From contig NZ_AP025480.1 in assembly GCF_024347435.1 (NCBI RefSeq), positions 1 to 64,000 of the forward strand: a stretch of DNA of 64,000 nucleotides. The letters run 5' to 3'. This document shows, one piece after another, positions 40,996 through 49,865 of this stretch; the first letter of the stretch is position 1, and every line of letters starts with the position of its first letter. The notes under the pieces are model-generated. The model ran no database searches and was not told the origin of the DNA. It saw only the letters and a program-made list of their open reading frames with translations. Source of the DNA: Vibrio cyclitrophicus (GTDB lineage: Bacteria; Pseudomonadota; Gammaproteobacteria; Enterobacterales; Vibrionaceae). Both the position numbers and the translations under genes were made by a program.

Positions 40996-41767
40996 CTTTG
41001 AATTCATTCGTTATCAACGACAAATTGCGTTATCTGAAGTGGGTGAGCAAGGGCAACGCAACTTACTAAATAGTCATGTGTTGTTGATTGGTTGTGGTGG
41101 CTTAGGTAATGCCGCGTCTCTTTATCTAGCTGCTTCTGGTGTTGGAAAGATCGTGCTGGTTGATGATGATTGTGTCGATTCATCGAACCTGCAACGGCAG
41201 GTCGCGTTCAGGGAAAGTCAGTTAGGTTCGCTTAAGGTTGAAGCGTTAAAGCAACAACTGAGTGAGCTCAATGGTCGCAGCCAAGTAAGAACCATCAATC
41301 AACGAATGAGTGAAAGTCAGCTTGAGCTTGAAGTGATGCTAGCTGACTTAGTGTTGGATTGTACTGACAACTTCGCGTCACGCCAGCAGGTTAACCAAGC
41401 ATGTTTCAGCACGAAGACCCCTTTGATTTCTGGTTCTGCAATTGGCTGGAAAGGCCAGTTTATTGTATTTGATTATCAGAATCAGAAAGGGTGCTATCAC
41501 TGCTTGTTCCCGTTCAGACAGCATCCACAAACGACGCGTTGTAGCGATAGCGGCATCATAGGCCCAGTTGTTGGCACCATAGGTAACCTTCAAGCTTTGG
41601 CTGCTATTCAACGTCTAACTCGTGGTGAGTTTCAGGTCGCAACACATCAACTCAAACTGTTCGATGGCCAGACGATGAATTGGCAAAACCTTATGGTCAC
41701 TCAAGATAGTGAATGTCTTGTGTGCAGTGCGTCTGTAGTTAAGCATTTAGAAGAAGAAATCCAATGA
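40985..41767 (+). CDS. thiF: Sulfur-carrier adenylyltransferase ThiF
   Basis: ThiF adenylates the C-terminal Gly of ThiS so that sulfur can be transferred. The 260-residue E1-like protein shows the nucleotide loop GCGGLGNAA (36-44), Zn ligands C170/C173 and C244/C247, and Cys186 in RCSDSGIIGPVVG at the position of the E. coli acyl-disulfide Cys. It overlaps thiE by 11 bp and thiS by 4 bp, which shows tight coupling. Confidence 0.95.
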   Translation: MLSDFEFIRYQRQIALSEVGEQGQRNLLNSHVLLIGCGGLGNAASLYLAASGVGKIVLVDDDCVDSSNLQRQVAFRESQLGSLKVEALKQQLSELNGRSQVRTINQRMSESQLELEVMLADLVLDCTDNFASRQQVNQACFSTKTPLISGSAIGWKGQFIVFDYQNQKGCYHCLFPFRQHPQTTRCSDSGIIGPVVGTIGNLQALAAIQRLTRGEFQVATHQLKLFDGQTMNWQNLMVTQDSECLVCSASVVKHLEEEIQ

Positions 41768-41973
41768 GCCATATAACTATCTCGATAAACGAACAATCAG
41801 AACAAGTAGCACACTCGTCGTCTCTAGCGGACATTATCCAAGTTCTAGCATTACCTGATCTAGGTTGTGTGTTTGCAATCAATAATGCGGTTGTCCCGCG
41901 TAGCCAGTGGCAACAAACAGTCGTTAATGAAGGCGACGCTATATCTCTTTTCCAAGCCATTGCAGGAGGCTAA
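41764..41973 (+). CDS. thiS: Sulfur carrier protein ThiS
   Basis: This is a 69-residue ubiquitin-fold protein ending in the obligatory Gly-Gly (QAIAGG), which carries the thiocarboxylate sulfur for thiazole formation. It overlaps thiF by 4 bp (ATGA), and thiG begins 2 bp after its stop. Confidence 0.94.
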   Translation: MSHITISINEQSEQVAHSSSLADIIQVLALPDLGCVFAINNAVVPRSQWQQTVVNEGDAISLFQAIAGG

Positions 41974-41975
41974 CC

Positions 41976-42740
41976 ATGTTAACTATCGCAGATAAAACGT
42001 TTCAATCACGACTCTTCACTGGAACGGGTAAGTTCGCCAATAAGCAATTGATGGCGAGTGCTATCGAGGCCTCAGGTTCGGAATTGGCAACTATGGCGCT
42101 TAAGAGAGTTGATATTCGCTCTGAGCAAGACGACATTTTACAACCCATCATTGATGCTGGCGTGAACTTACTACCGAATACGTCAGGTGCTAAGAATGCA
42201 AAAGACGCCATCTTTGCTGCGCATTTGGCTCGTGAAGCTCTAGGCACAAATTGGCTCAAACTGGAAATTCACCCAGATCCAAAGTACTTGATGCCAGACC
42301 CAATTGAAACGCTTAAAGCTGCTGAGCAACTGGTTAAAGATGGCTTTATTGTGTTGCCTTACTGTCATGCCGATCCAGTATTGTGTAAACGCTTGGAAGA
42401 GGTGGGTTGTACTGCGGTTATGCCGCTAGGTGCCCCAATTGGTTCAAACAAAGGTATCGCTTCGGCAGACTTCTTAGAGATCATTATCGACCAAGCGAAT
42501 GTCCCTGTGATTGTGGATGCAGGCATAGGTGCACCATCTCATGCTGCTCGCGCAATGGAAATGGGCGCAGATGCAGTGTTAGTGAATACGGCGATTGCGG
42601 CTTCCCAACAACCTGTTGATATGGCGATTGCTTTTAAGTTGGCAGTTGAAGCAGGTCGTATGGCTTACCTTGCTGGTCTCGCTGGTCAGGTATCTCACGC
42701 GGTTGCTTCCAGTCCGTTAACTTCATTTCTAGACGAGTAA
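41976..42740 (+). CDS. thiG: Thiazole synthase ThiG
   Basis: ThiG is a 254-residue TIM-barrel enzyme that builds the thiazole phosphate from DXP, dehydroglycine and ThiS thiocarboxylate. The Schiff-base Lys lies in [10 protein letters not shown] (about residue 95), and the phosphate loop is around [22 protein letters not shown] (about 185-206). It acts with ThiH, which follows 7 bp later. The gene is complete and typical. Confidence 0.96.
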   Translation: MLTIADKTFQSRLFTGTGKFANKQLMASAIEASGSELATMALKRVDIRSEQDDILQPIIDAGVNLLPNTSGAKNAKDAIFAAHLAREALGTNWLKLEIHPDPKYLMPDPIETLKAAEQLVKDGFIVLPYCHADPVLCKRLEEVGCTAVMPLGAPIGSNKGIASADFLEIIIDQANVPVIVDAGIGAPSHAARAMEMGADAVLVNTAIAASQQPVDMAIAFKLAVEAGRMAYLAGLAGQVSHAVASSPLTSFLDE

Positions 42741-42747
42741 TATTGCC

Positions 42748-43875
42748 ATGACGTTTGTTGATCGATTTAAACAGCTCAACTGGGATGACATTGGTATGTC
42801 TATCTTCAGTAAAACGGCAGCGGATGTTGAACGTGCTCTGAGTAAACCCAAACGCGACCTAGAAGACTTTAAGGCTCTGATCTCTCCGGCGGCAGAACCT
42901 TACTTAGAGCAGATGGCACAACAATCGTTGGCGCTAACTCGTAAGCGATTTGGTAATACAATGTCGCTTTATATTCCTTTGTATCTCTCGAATCTATGCG
43001 CGAATGCATGCACGTATTGTGGTTTCTCAATGGAGAATCGTATCAAGCGCCGCACGCTTACTTTGGATGAAATTGATGCCGAAAGTGCGGCTATCAAAAA
43101 GATGAAGTTTGATAGCGTTTTGTTGGTCACCGGTGAACATGAAACTAAGGTCGGGATGAATTACTTTCGACAGGTGTTGCCGACTATCAAAAAGCAATTT
43201 AACTACCTTGCAATGGAAGTGCAGCCGCTTGATCAACATGATTACGCAGAGCTTAAATCTCTCGGTTTAGATGCTGTTATGGTTTACCAAGAGACTTACC
43301 AGCCAAGAACTTACGCTGAGCATCATCTACGTGGCAATAAAATGGATTTTGAATATCGTCTTGAAACTCCTGATCGCTTGGCAAAAGCGGGGATCGATAA
43401 GATAGGTATTGGTGCCTTGATTGGTTTGGAAGATTGGAGAACCGACTGCTTCTTTGTTGCTGCTCACTTGGATTACCTGGAGCGCACTTATTGGCAGACT
43501 CGCTATTCAATTTCATTCCCGCGTCTTCGCCCGTGCGAGGGTGGAGACGGTAATGGAGGCTTGCAGCCTAAGTCGGTCATGAACGATAAACAGTTGGTTC
43601 AGCTTATCTGCGCATATAGACTCTTAAACCCTGAGGTCGAGTTATCTCTATCTACTCGTGAGTCAGCAACCTTCCGCGACAATGTGTTGCCATTAGGAAT
43701 CACCAGTATGTCGGCTGCGTCAAAAACCCAACCTGGTGGTTATGCTTCGGGTGAGGAAGAACTCGAACAGTTTGAGATAAGTGATGAGAGAAGTGCTGCC
43801 GATGTTGAGTCGATGATTCGTCAGCGTGGTTTCGACCCAGTGTGGCGAGACTGGCACAGTGCCTATTCTGGTTAA
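42748..43875 (+). CDS. thiH: 2-iminoacetate synthase (tyrosine lyase) ThiH
   Basis: This 375-residue radical SAM enzyme cleaves tyrosine to dehydroglycine for thiazole synthesis. The 4Fe-4S motif is C84-x3-C88-x2-C91 (CANACTYC). The later conserved region SISFPRLRPCEG is present. It is the last gene of the thiamine operon. thiD, thiL and thiM are not in this window. Confidence 0.95.
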   Translation: MTFVDRFKQLNWDDIGMSIFSKTAADVERALSKPKRDLEDFKALISPAAEPYLEQMAQQSLALTRKRFGNTMSLYIPLYLSNLCANACTYCGFSMENRIKRRTLTLDEIDAESAAIKKMKFDSVLLVTGEHETKVGMNYFRQVLPTIKKQFNYLAMEVQPLDQHDYAELKSLGLDAVMVYQETYQPRTYAEHHLRGNKMDFEYRLETPDRLAKAGIDKIGIGALIGLEDWRTDCFFVAAHLDYLERTYWQTRYSISFPRLRPCEGGDGNGGLQPKSVMNDKQLVQLICAYRLLNPEVELSLSTRESATFRDNVLPLGITSMSAASKTQPGGYASGEEELEQFEISDERSAADVESMIRQRGFDPVWRDWHSAYSG

Positions 43876-43890
43876 TCAACGTTTGGTTGA

Positions 43891-43906
43891 TGTTCCACGT
43901 GAAACA
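43891..43906. promoter_or_regulatory. parS site (thiH-aminopeptidase gap)
   Basis: TGTTCCACGTGAAACA matches the Vibrio chromosome 1 parS consensus NGTTNCACGTGAAACN. It lies 16 bp after the thiH stop and before the shared terminator. Confidence 0.93.
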
Positions 43907-43930
43907 TCGATGGGATGCTATCGACAAACA

Positions 43931-43960
43931 AAAACGGCTACCTTTAGGTAGCCGTTTTTA
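43931..43960. terminator. Bidirectional intrinsic terminator
   Basis: The 12-bp stem AAAACGGCTACC/GGTAGCCGTTTT has a TTTA loop, with As before and Ts after. It sits between the convergent thiH and aminopeptidase genes. Confidence 0.88.
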
Positions 43961-44010
43961 TATCTAATTTAGCGAGCTTGTTTTGGTTAAGTAAACAGCC
44001 TAGAAAGCTA

Positions 44011-45801
44011 TTAAGCGTGAGCTAATGGTGTCGTTGATTGACGTAGCCATTCCAACGTATCACCTTCAACTAATGGGCTAACGTCGCTCCATACTTTTTG
44101 ATGGTAGTCGTTCAGCCATGCCAGTTCAGGTCGTGTTAGCAAATCAACATTGATGTTGCGCTTATCGATTGGGCAACGAGTTAGTGATTCAAACGTCAAT
44201 ACAGAGAAGTCACCCTGAGTTGGCAGCTCAACAACCAGTTCTAGGTTCTCGATGCGGATACCAAATTCATCAGCACGGTAGTAACCTGGTTCGTTTGATA
44301 ACACCATACCTTTAACTAGAGGCACGTCGATTAACTTCTTAGAGATACTTTGTGGGCCTTCATGAACACTTAGGAAGTGACCTACACCATGACCAGTACC
44401 GTGGTCGTAGTCGAAGCCTTCAGCCCATAAGTGCTGGCGCGCTAGGATATCCAGTTGGAAACCACGAGTGCCTTGTGGGAAACTAGCTCGTGCGATGCCG
44501 ATATGACCTTTAAGTGCGAGAGTGAACTGTTGAATCATTTCGTCGCTTGGTTGGCCAATCGCGATAGTACGAGTGATGTCCGTTGTACCATCTAAGTACT
44601 GACCGCCTGAATCGACTAGGTACAGAGTATTCAGTTCTAGCTTACCTGGTTCAGGTTGGTTCTCATGGTTGTAGTGACACATAGCTGCGTTTCCGCCTGC
44701 AGCTGAAATCGTGTCAAAACTTAGGTCCATCAGCGTCGGGTCTTGCTCGCGGAATGATTGTACTTTGTCTGCTAGTACAGCTTCGTTGTGCAGGTTACCT
44801 TGCGCGACTTCTGCATCAATCCAAGACAGGAATTTCGCCATCGCCACGCCATCTCGAATGTGACACGCTTTCATACCTGCAATCTCAGTTGCGTTTTTAG
44901 CAGCTTTTGGCATTAGGCATGGGTCTGCTGCTTCAATGATGTGAGCGCCAGCGTTTTGCAGAACAAGCGTGTACCAAGCATTGCTCGTGCTTGAATCTAC
45001 AGATACATTTCTATTTTCTAAAGACTGAAGGCGCACTTCAAGCTCTGATGGGTGAGAAACTCGAATACCATTACCAACGTGTGCTTCAAAGCCTGCTGGG
45101 ATGCGTGCTGGGTCTAGGAAGAAATCGACGCTTTCATCAGCGTGAATGATTGCATTAGACAGTACAACAGGTAGGCGAGATACGTCCAAACCACGAATGT
45201 TAAGCAACCAACAGATCGAATCGAGCTCGGTAAGGATAGCGGCGTCCGCACCTTTTGCTTTTAGTAAGCCAGCAATCTCCGCACGTTTGCTTTCACTTGA
45301 TTGACCAACGGCATCTGTTGCCATTAGGCGAACATCAGATACAACAGGCTCAGGACGGTCAGACCAAAGCGCATCAATCGGGTTTGCTGATAACGTTGTT
45401 AGCTCAACTTTCTCCGCTAGTTTTGCTTGTGCGCCTTTCAACCAAGCAGCGGTGTGCATGCGTGGGTCGAATGCAACCTTACTACCTTGAGGCAATGAGT
45501 TGATGATCCAATCTAAAGCCGGTTCTTCAATAAGGTGGCGATACTCAAATAACTCTGCTGGTACCTGCTTACGAACCTGAACGGTGTAGCGACCATCAAC
45601 AAAAATAGCAGCAGTTTCACGAGTGATAACAGCGGCACCTGCAGAGCCAGTGAAACCTGTTAACCAGTGAAGTCGCTCGTTATGAGCAGGAACGTATTCA
45701 CCTAGATATTCGTCTTCGTGTGGAATGATAACGGCATCTAGGTTGTTTGTTTCAAGCCAAGTTCGAACCGCAGCAACGCGTTCAGCAGTGATATTGTGCA
45801 T
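44011..45801 (-). CDS. Xaa-Pro aminopeptidase (M24B, long form)
   Basis: This cytoplasmic metallopeptidase removes N-terminal residues before proline. ATG 45801 (596 residues) is chosen because aaggat precedes it, while the GTG at 45843 has no ribosome site. Two creatinase-like N-terminal domains (about 1-300) precede the pita-bread domain with metal ligands in DSGGQYLDGTTDITRT, HGTGHGVGHFLSVHEGP, NEPGYY and RIENL. It is similar to eukaryotic XPNPEP1-type enzymes in length and is longer than E. coli PepP (441). Confidence 0.92.
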   Translation of the reverse strand: MHNITAERVAAVRTWLETNNLDAVIIPHEDEYLGEYVPAHNERLHWLTGFTGSAGAAVITRETAAIFVDGRYTVQVRKQVPAELFEYRHLIEEPALDWIINSLPQGSKVAFDPRMHTAAWLKGAQAKLAEKVELTTLSANPIDALWSDRPEPVVSDVRLMATDAVGQSSESKRAEIAGLLKAKGADAAILTELDSICWLLNIRGLDVSRLPVVLSNAIIHADESVDFFLDPARIPAGFEAHVGNGIRVSHPSELEVRLQSLENRNVSVDSSTSNAWYTLVLQNAGAHIIEAADPCLMPKAAKNATEIAGMKACHIRDGVAMAKFLSWIDAEVAQGNLHNEAVLADKVQSFREQDPTLMDLSFDTISAAGGNAAMCHYNHENQPEPGKLELNTLYLVDSGGQYLDGTTDITRTIAIGQPSDEMIQQFTLALKGHIGIARASFPQGTRGFQLDILARQHLWAEGFDYDHGTGHGVGHFLSVHEGPQSISKKLIDVPLVKGMVLSNEPGYYRADEFGIRIENLELVVELPTQGDFSVLTFESLTRCPIDKRNINVDLLTRPELAWLNDYHQKVWSDVSPLVEGDTLEWLRQSTTPLAHA

Positions 45802-45924
45802 CTGTGTTTTATCCTTATTGTTAGGGTCCTTGTTAACACTCACAGTCGATATACAGGTGAGGGGACTTATTAGGTCAATAAGCTAGCGCTTTTGTTCGTT
45901 TGCTGCAAACGCTGTACGCCATTT

Positions 45925-46866
45925 TTATCTAAGGTGCAGAGTTTTTTCTTTGATGATATCTCGCAACCAAGTTAAGGCTGGGTCATTTTCTCTGTCACGG
46001 TGCCAAAACAAAGTGTATGCCATCGGTGGGAACTCCATTGGTAAAGGAACAACCACTAAGTCGAGTTGCTTAGCGACGAGATAAGTAAAGTGGCTTGGTG
46101 CGGTAAACACAAAGTCGGTGTAGGTACATAGGCTTGCAGCGCTATTGAAGTCTGGAACAGAAATCGCGATATCGCGTTGATGGCCAAGATCGGCAAGTTT
46201 GTAGTCGAGCAGCCAGCGGTCGTTACCATCGCACCTTACCTGTACATGACGTTGCGCAAGGTAGGTTTCCAGATCCCATTTACCACTCAGAGCAGGGTGG
46301 TTGCGTCTTAGCACACACATCTGTGCGTCGCGGTAGATCTCTTGTTCGCAAATGTCGTCTGGCGGCAGCATAGTTAAACGCGCATCGTTGATGTCGATGT
46401 CTTTGCCAGTGAGTCCGATATCTAGTTCGCCAAGCTGCAGCTTCTTAAAGGTTTGTTCTGTCCACGCGTGGGTGTTGATATTGACCTTAGGTGCTTGTCG
46501 AAATATTGCCGGTAAGAAGTGCGGAAGAATCAGCGGGTAAACACTCTCAACGGCAGCAATGTGAAAGCTATGGTCGCTGTTGTTGGGAATGAAAGTTTCC
46601 GGTTGGGTAAGCATATCAAGTTGATTGATCAGCGTTTCTAATCGAGGCTTGAGGAACACAGCTTTCGGTGTCGGTCTTAGGCCATGAGCACTTCGCGTAA
46701 AAAGGGGATCATTAAATTGTTCACGAAGCTTGGCTAGCGACTTGCTCACTGCTGATTGGCTCAAGCACAGCCTATGTGCGGTGCGAGTGACACTCAGCTC
46801 TTCCATCAACACTTGTAAACAAACTAATAGGTTTAGGTCGATGCGTGACAGTTTCTCGATATTCAT
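45925..46866 (-). CDS. LysR-family transcriptional regulator
   Basis: This 313-residue regulator has an N-terminal HTH around LSVTRTAHRLCLSQSAVSKSLAKLREQF (about 24-51) and a substrate-binding domain. The start is ATG 46866, with ggaa 8 nt upstream; the TTG four codons earlier gives no benefit. It diverges from the Bcr-type transporter across about 100 bp, so it is a likely regulator of that gene. Confidence 0.86.
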   Translation of the reverse strand: MNIEKLSRIDLNLLVCLQVLMEELSVTRTAHRLCLSQSAVSKSLAKLREQFNDPLFTRSAHGLRPTPKAVFLKPRLETLINQLDMLTQPETFIPNNSDHSFHIAAVESVYPLILPHFLPAIFRQAPKVNINTHAWTEQTFKKLQLGELDIGLTGKDIDINDARLTMLPPDDICEQEIYRDAQMCVLRRNHPALSGKWDLETYLAQRHVQVRCDGNDRWLLDYKLADLGHQRDIAISVPDFNSAASLCTYTDFVFTAPSHFTYLVAKQLDLVVVPLPMEFPPMAYTLFWHRDRENDPALTWLRDIIKEKTLHLR

Positions 46867-46967
46867 ATGAATTTCCAATTTGGAATAATACTAATGAGTA
46901 TATGCCATTTCTATTCATATCTTTAGTCCGTTATTATGCACCCAAATTAATTCATTCGGAGAATCTT

Positions 46968-48167
46968 GTGCCTTCTAACGCGCTTCCAAATCCTAGCAAA
47001 TTGCAGGTTGCACTACTTGCAATGCTGGTTCTATTTAGCCCTTTGGCTATTGATATTTATCTACCAGCACTGCCACAAATTTCGACAGCGTTTCACGTGG
47101 AACATGCACTAGCACAAGATACGATTACTTGGTTTTTATTCGCCATGGGTGTCGGGCAATTATTTGCAGGCCCTTTGGCTGATAAGTTAGGACGTCGAAC
47201 CGTTGCATTGGGAGGTGTTAGTATCTATGCACTGAGTGCTTGCTTGGCGTGGGCAGCTCAGTCGATTGATATGATGCTAATAGCTCGGCTGTTACAAGGC
47301 TTAGGAGCTTGTGCGACTTCTGTAGCAGCCTTTGCAACGGTTCGCGATCTATTTGGCCCGCAGAAGAGCGGGCGAATGATCAGTTACCTTAACGGTGCAA
47401 TTTGCTTTATTCCTGCATTAGCGCCGATCCTTGGTGCTTGGTTGACTCAACAGTTTGGTTGGCGCTCGAACTTCAGTTTCATGGCTGGCTTTGCGATTGT
47501 GGTCGGCACCATTTTGTTTTTCCAAATGAAAGAGTCTAACCCTGCGACAGAAAAGGTTGCAGTTTTTAAGCTAGAGCGATACTGGTCGGTATTGAAAACA
47601 CCGTCATTTATCTTCCATGCCACTTTATGCTTGATGGCGATGGCGGTAATCCTTGCTTACGTTACCTCTGCACCTGTTGTGTTGATGGAAAACCTAGGTT
47701 TGACGATGAACGAATTTACCTTTTGGTTTGGTGTAAACGCGGCAATTAATATCATCGCAGCATTCACAGCGCCGAAGTTTATGGATCGCTTTGGTACCTA
47801 TAAAGCCCTGGTTGTTGGTATATCCACACTTGGCTTAGCTGGGGTGATTATGTTGGTGCTTGCTGATCAAGCGACAGCGTTCGCATTTATGTTGCCTATT
47901 TTCTTATCTTCGGTTGGTTTTGCATGGATTCTTGGCGCTGCTGCGGGTAAGGCATTAGAACCTTTTGGTGACCGTGCGGGTACAGCTGCTGCGCTGCTTG
48001 GTTTGTTCCAAATGAGCGGTTCAGGGCTACTTGTTGGTACCATGCAACGTCTTGATTTAACGTCTCAAGTGATGATTGCGCTACAAATGTTCCTTATTGT
48101 GCCAGCATTGTTGGTACTTGCGAGCAAGGCGGGTAAGTCGTGGCATACGACGTTTGCAAAGGCATAA
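46968..48167 (+). CDS. MFS multidrug transporter, Bcr/CflA family
   Basis: This is a 399-residue, 12-helix drug:proton antiporter. The start is GTG 46968, with ggaga 5-6 nt upstream. The longer frame would overlap the divergent LysR gene and lacks a ribosome site. The family motifs SPLAIDIYLPALPQI near the N-terminus and GPLADKLGRRTV (MFS motif A) are present. The substrate is unknown. A parS-type sequence lies within its codons for the first loop (47089-47104). Confidence 0.9.
   Translation: MPSNALPNPSKLQVALLAMLVLFSPLAIDIYLPALPQISTAFHVEHALAQDTITWFLFAMGVGQLFAGPLADKLGRRTVALGGVSIYALSACLAWAAQSIDMMLIARLLQGLGACATSVAAFATVRDLFGPQKSGRMISYLNGAICFIPALAPILGAWLTQQFGWRSNFSFMAGFAIVVGTILFFQMKESNPATEKVAVFKLERYWSVLKTPSFIFHATLCLMAMAVILAYVTSAPVVLMENLGLTMNEFTFWFGVNAAINIIAAFTAPKFMDRFGTYKALVVGISTLGLAGVIMLVLADQATAFAFMLPIFLSSVGFAWILGAAAGKALEPFGDRAGTAAALLGLFQMSGSGLLVGTMQRLDLTSQVMIALQMFLIVPALLVLASKAGKSWHTTFAKA
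47089..47104. promoter_or_regulatory. parS site (within MFS gene)
   Basis: CGTTTCACGTGGAACA carries the full GTTTCACGTGGAAC core, and only the outermost base differs from the two other sites. It is the third parS within 7 kb. Confidence 0.85.
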
Positions 48168-48270
48168 GTTACAAGGGTGATAAAATATACAAATGGCGGT
48201 TTTCGAAACGTTAAAACATGGTATATTTGACACTCATTGAAACGTTAGTACCACAACGGAAAATACTGTA

Positions 48271-48552
48271 ATGTCATTAACAACCTACGAAATGGCGCGC
48301 ATCTTAGAACAAATGGAAGATGCACCTGAAAAGGTCATGTTTGGTAAACTGCTTAAAGAGCTAGGAAACCAAAGTGAAGAGCGTATTCGCAGTGCGGCAA
48401 AACAAGTTCCAATCGATACTTTGCGAGATATTATTTACCAATTCCAGCGTGTGGTAGAGTCTCGTAAAGGTGAACAAGTTCAGCTATTAGCAAAAGAGTT
48501 AGCAGAACAAGGTATCTCTGCTGAAGAACTACAAGCTTTTCTAAACAAGTAG
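48271..48552 (+). CDS. tsrA: H-NS-like regulator TsrA
   Basis: This 93-residue charged, helical protein matches the V. cholerae type VI secretion regulator TsrA (VC0070) in length, N-terminus and neighbourhood (aminopeptidase, LysR, MFS, tsrA). TsrA is described as a distant H-NS relative that silences horizontally acquired genes. Residues from about 50 to the end are alpha-helical with a coiled-coil pattern (RRVVESRKGEQVQLLAKEL-type spacing). No membrane segments or signal are seen. The assignment rests on recognition and synteny. Confidence 0.78.
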   Translation: MSLTTYEMARILEQMEDAPEKVMFGKLLKELGNQSEERIRSAAKQVPIDTLRDIIYQFQRVVESRKGEQVQLLAKELAEQGISAEELQAFLNK

Positions 48553-48571
48553 TTTATCCCAGATAAAAAGA

Positions 48572-48595
48572 AACCACTCGATTGAGTGGTTTTTT
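48572..48595 (+). terminator. Intrinsic terminator of tsrA
   Basis: The stem AACCACTC/GAGTGGTT has a GATT loop and a T tract. Confidence 0.88.
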
Positions 48596-48637
48596 GCGTT
48601 TAGGGCTAGGTTAATTTAAGGACGATGCAAAATAGAT

Positions 48638-49096
48638 CTAGCTTGCGAATTGTTTTCTTAATATTCGATCAAGCGACATAGGTCCGGCTCCCCATACGAC
48701 GACGACCAGTATCATTAATCCCCACAACTGATGATCATAGAAACCTTGCTCCCACAACACAGGGTATGACACGACAGCCATGATGTTGAATACGAATAAC
48801 GCTGCTGCCATCGGTCGTGTTAATAGGCCTAGTGCTAAGAAAACAGGCAGAATCAATTCTGCGGCAGTACCCATGTAAGCTGCTAATTCCCAAGGCAGCA
48901 ATGGCACCTGGTATTCCAACTCAAACAAATAAAGGGTGCTATCCCATGTGGCTATTTTGGTGAGTCCTGAATTGAAGAATACCCAAGCCACCCATAAGCG
49001 ACAAAACAAAAGTAGCAGAGGAACAAAAAGTGATTGTGACTTCTCAATCAATGCATCGTATTGAGCCATCATGTTTGTGACCGTGTTGTTATCCAT
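48638..49096 (-). CDS. DoxX-family membrane protein of bufferin operon
   Basis: This 152-residue, four-helix inner-membrane protein belongs to the DoxX family (LFCRLWVAWVFFNSGLTKI, about 30-48, AAELILPVFLALGLLTRP). The start is ATG 49096, one base after the preceding stop (TAAATG), with ggaga upstream; the longer frame overlaps the upstream gene. DoxX genes commonly end bufferin operons, where a role in electron or quinone chemistry or in export is suspected but not shown. Confidence 0.85.
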   Translation of the reverse strand: MDNNTVTNMMAQYDALIEKSQSLFVPLLLLFCRLWVAWVFFNSGLTKIATWDSTLYLFELEYQVPLLPWELAAYMGTAAELILPVFLALGLLTRPMAAALFVFNIMAVVSYPVLWEQGFYDHQLWGLMILVVVVWGAGPMSLDRILRKQFAS

Positions 49097-49097
49097 T

Positions 49098-49865
49098 TTA
49101 TGTCTCCAATTCATCATTGAGTGAGAAGCCTGAGATGACGTCGAGAGCCATTACAGTATTAAGGTGTTGTAGTAGTGAAGGGTTAATCTGAGCGAGTGCT
49201 TGACCCGATTGCAATTCAGTTAATAGTTGGTGGCATTCTTCCGTCAAACGATAGCTCTCAACCTGTGAATTCTCGGTTCTGATTAACACTCCTAATTCAG
49301 GTTGGTTGATGTCTAACCCGTCAAGTTGTTGCTGGTAGATAGCTTGCTCAAGCGCGATAATCGTATAGCTAGAATTAACTAGCGTTATTGAATCTTTGAG
49401 ATGGAAGACCAAAGCGCCTTGCTGTTCTTGTGGCACATCAGCTAAACAAGAAAGGGGGCGTTGGTCGACATGTGATTCTGAAATACATCTCACCAAGCTA
49501 TCTTTTTTCCATTCATACAAAGCCACTTCAGCGAGATAAGGAGCAGCCTCAATAACGGTAGGAAAGGTTTGGATAGTCTGTTCAAAGTGTTCCCCATAAC
49601 CGCTGACATCACCAGAGGTTGATGGATAACTTAAGACATGTTGGCGAGCCATTTGTTGGAAGCACTCTTCACCAACCAGCATTTCAGTCAGTGGGTACGT
49701 CGCTGCCAGTACTTCGCTCAAGCTGATCACAAAGTTATTTCGGTAAATTTGGATTCGCTGTTCATCCGTAAAATGGTCGCTCACTATGTCGCAGTGATCA
49801 CCATTGTTTTGGTAGCGCAGGGCGTTAGCAAACTCCGACTGAACGTCAGCTAGGGAGTGGCTCAT
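49098..49865 (-). CDS. bufC: DUF2063 partner protein (BufC/HvfC family)
   Basis: This 255-residue protein has the DUF2063 N-terminal domain (about 1-95: QRIQIYRNNFVISLSEVLAATYP, split at about 36-58, GEECFQQMARQHV). In MNIO systems this partner recognises the precursor leader and presents it to the BufB enzyme. It overlaps bufB by 4 bp (ATGA), and its stop nearly touches the DoxX start, so the three are translated as a unit. Confidence 0.88.
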   Translation of the reverse strand: MSHSLADVQSEFANALRYQNNGDHCDIVSDHFTDEQRIQIYRNNFVISLSEVLAATYPLTEMLVGEECFQQMARQHVLSYPSTSGDVSGYGEHFEQTIQTFPTVIEAAPYLAEVALYEWKKDSLVRCISESHVDQRPLSCLADVPQEQQGALVFHLKDSITLVNSSYTIIALEQAIYQQQLDGLDINQPELGVLIRTENSQVESYRLTEECHQLLTELQSGQALAQINPSLLQHLNTVMALDVISGFSLNDELET

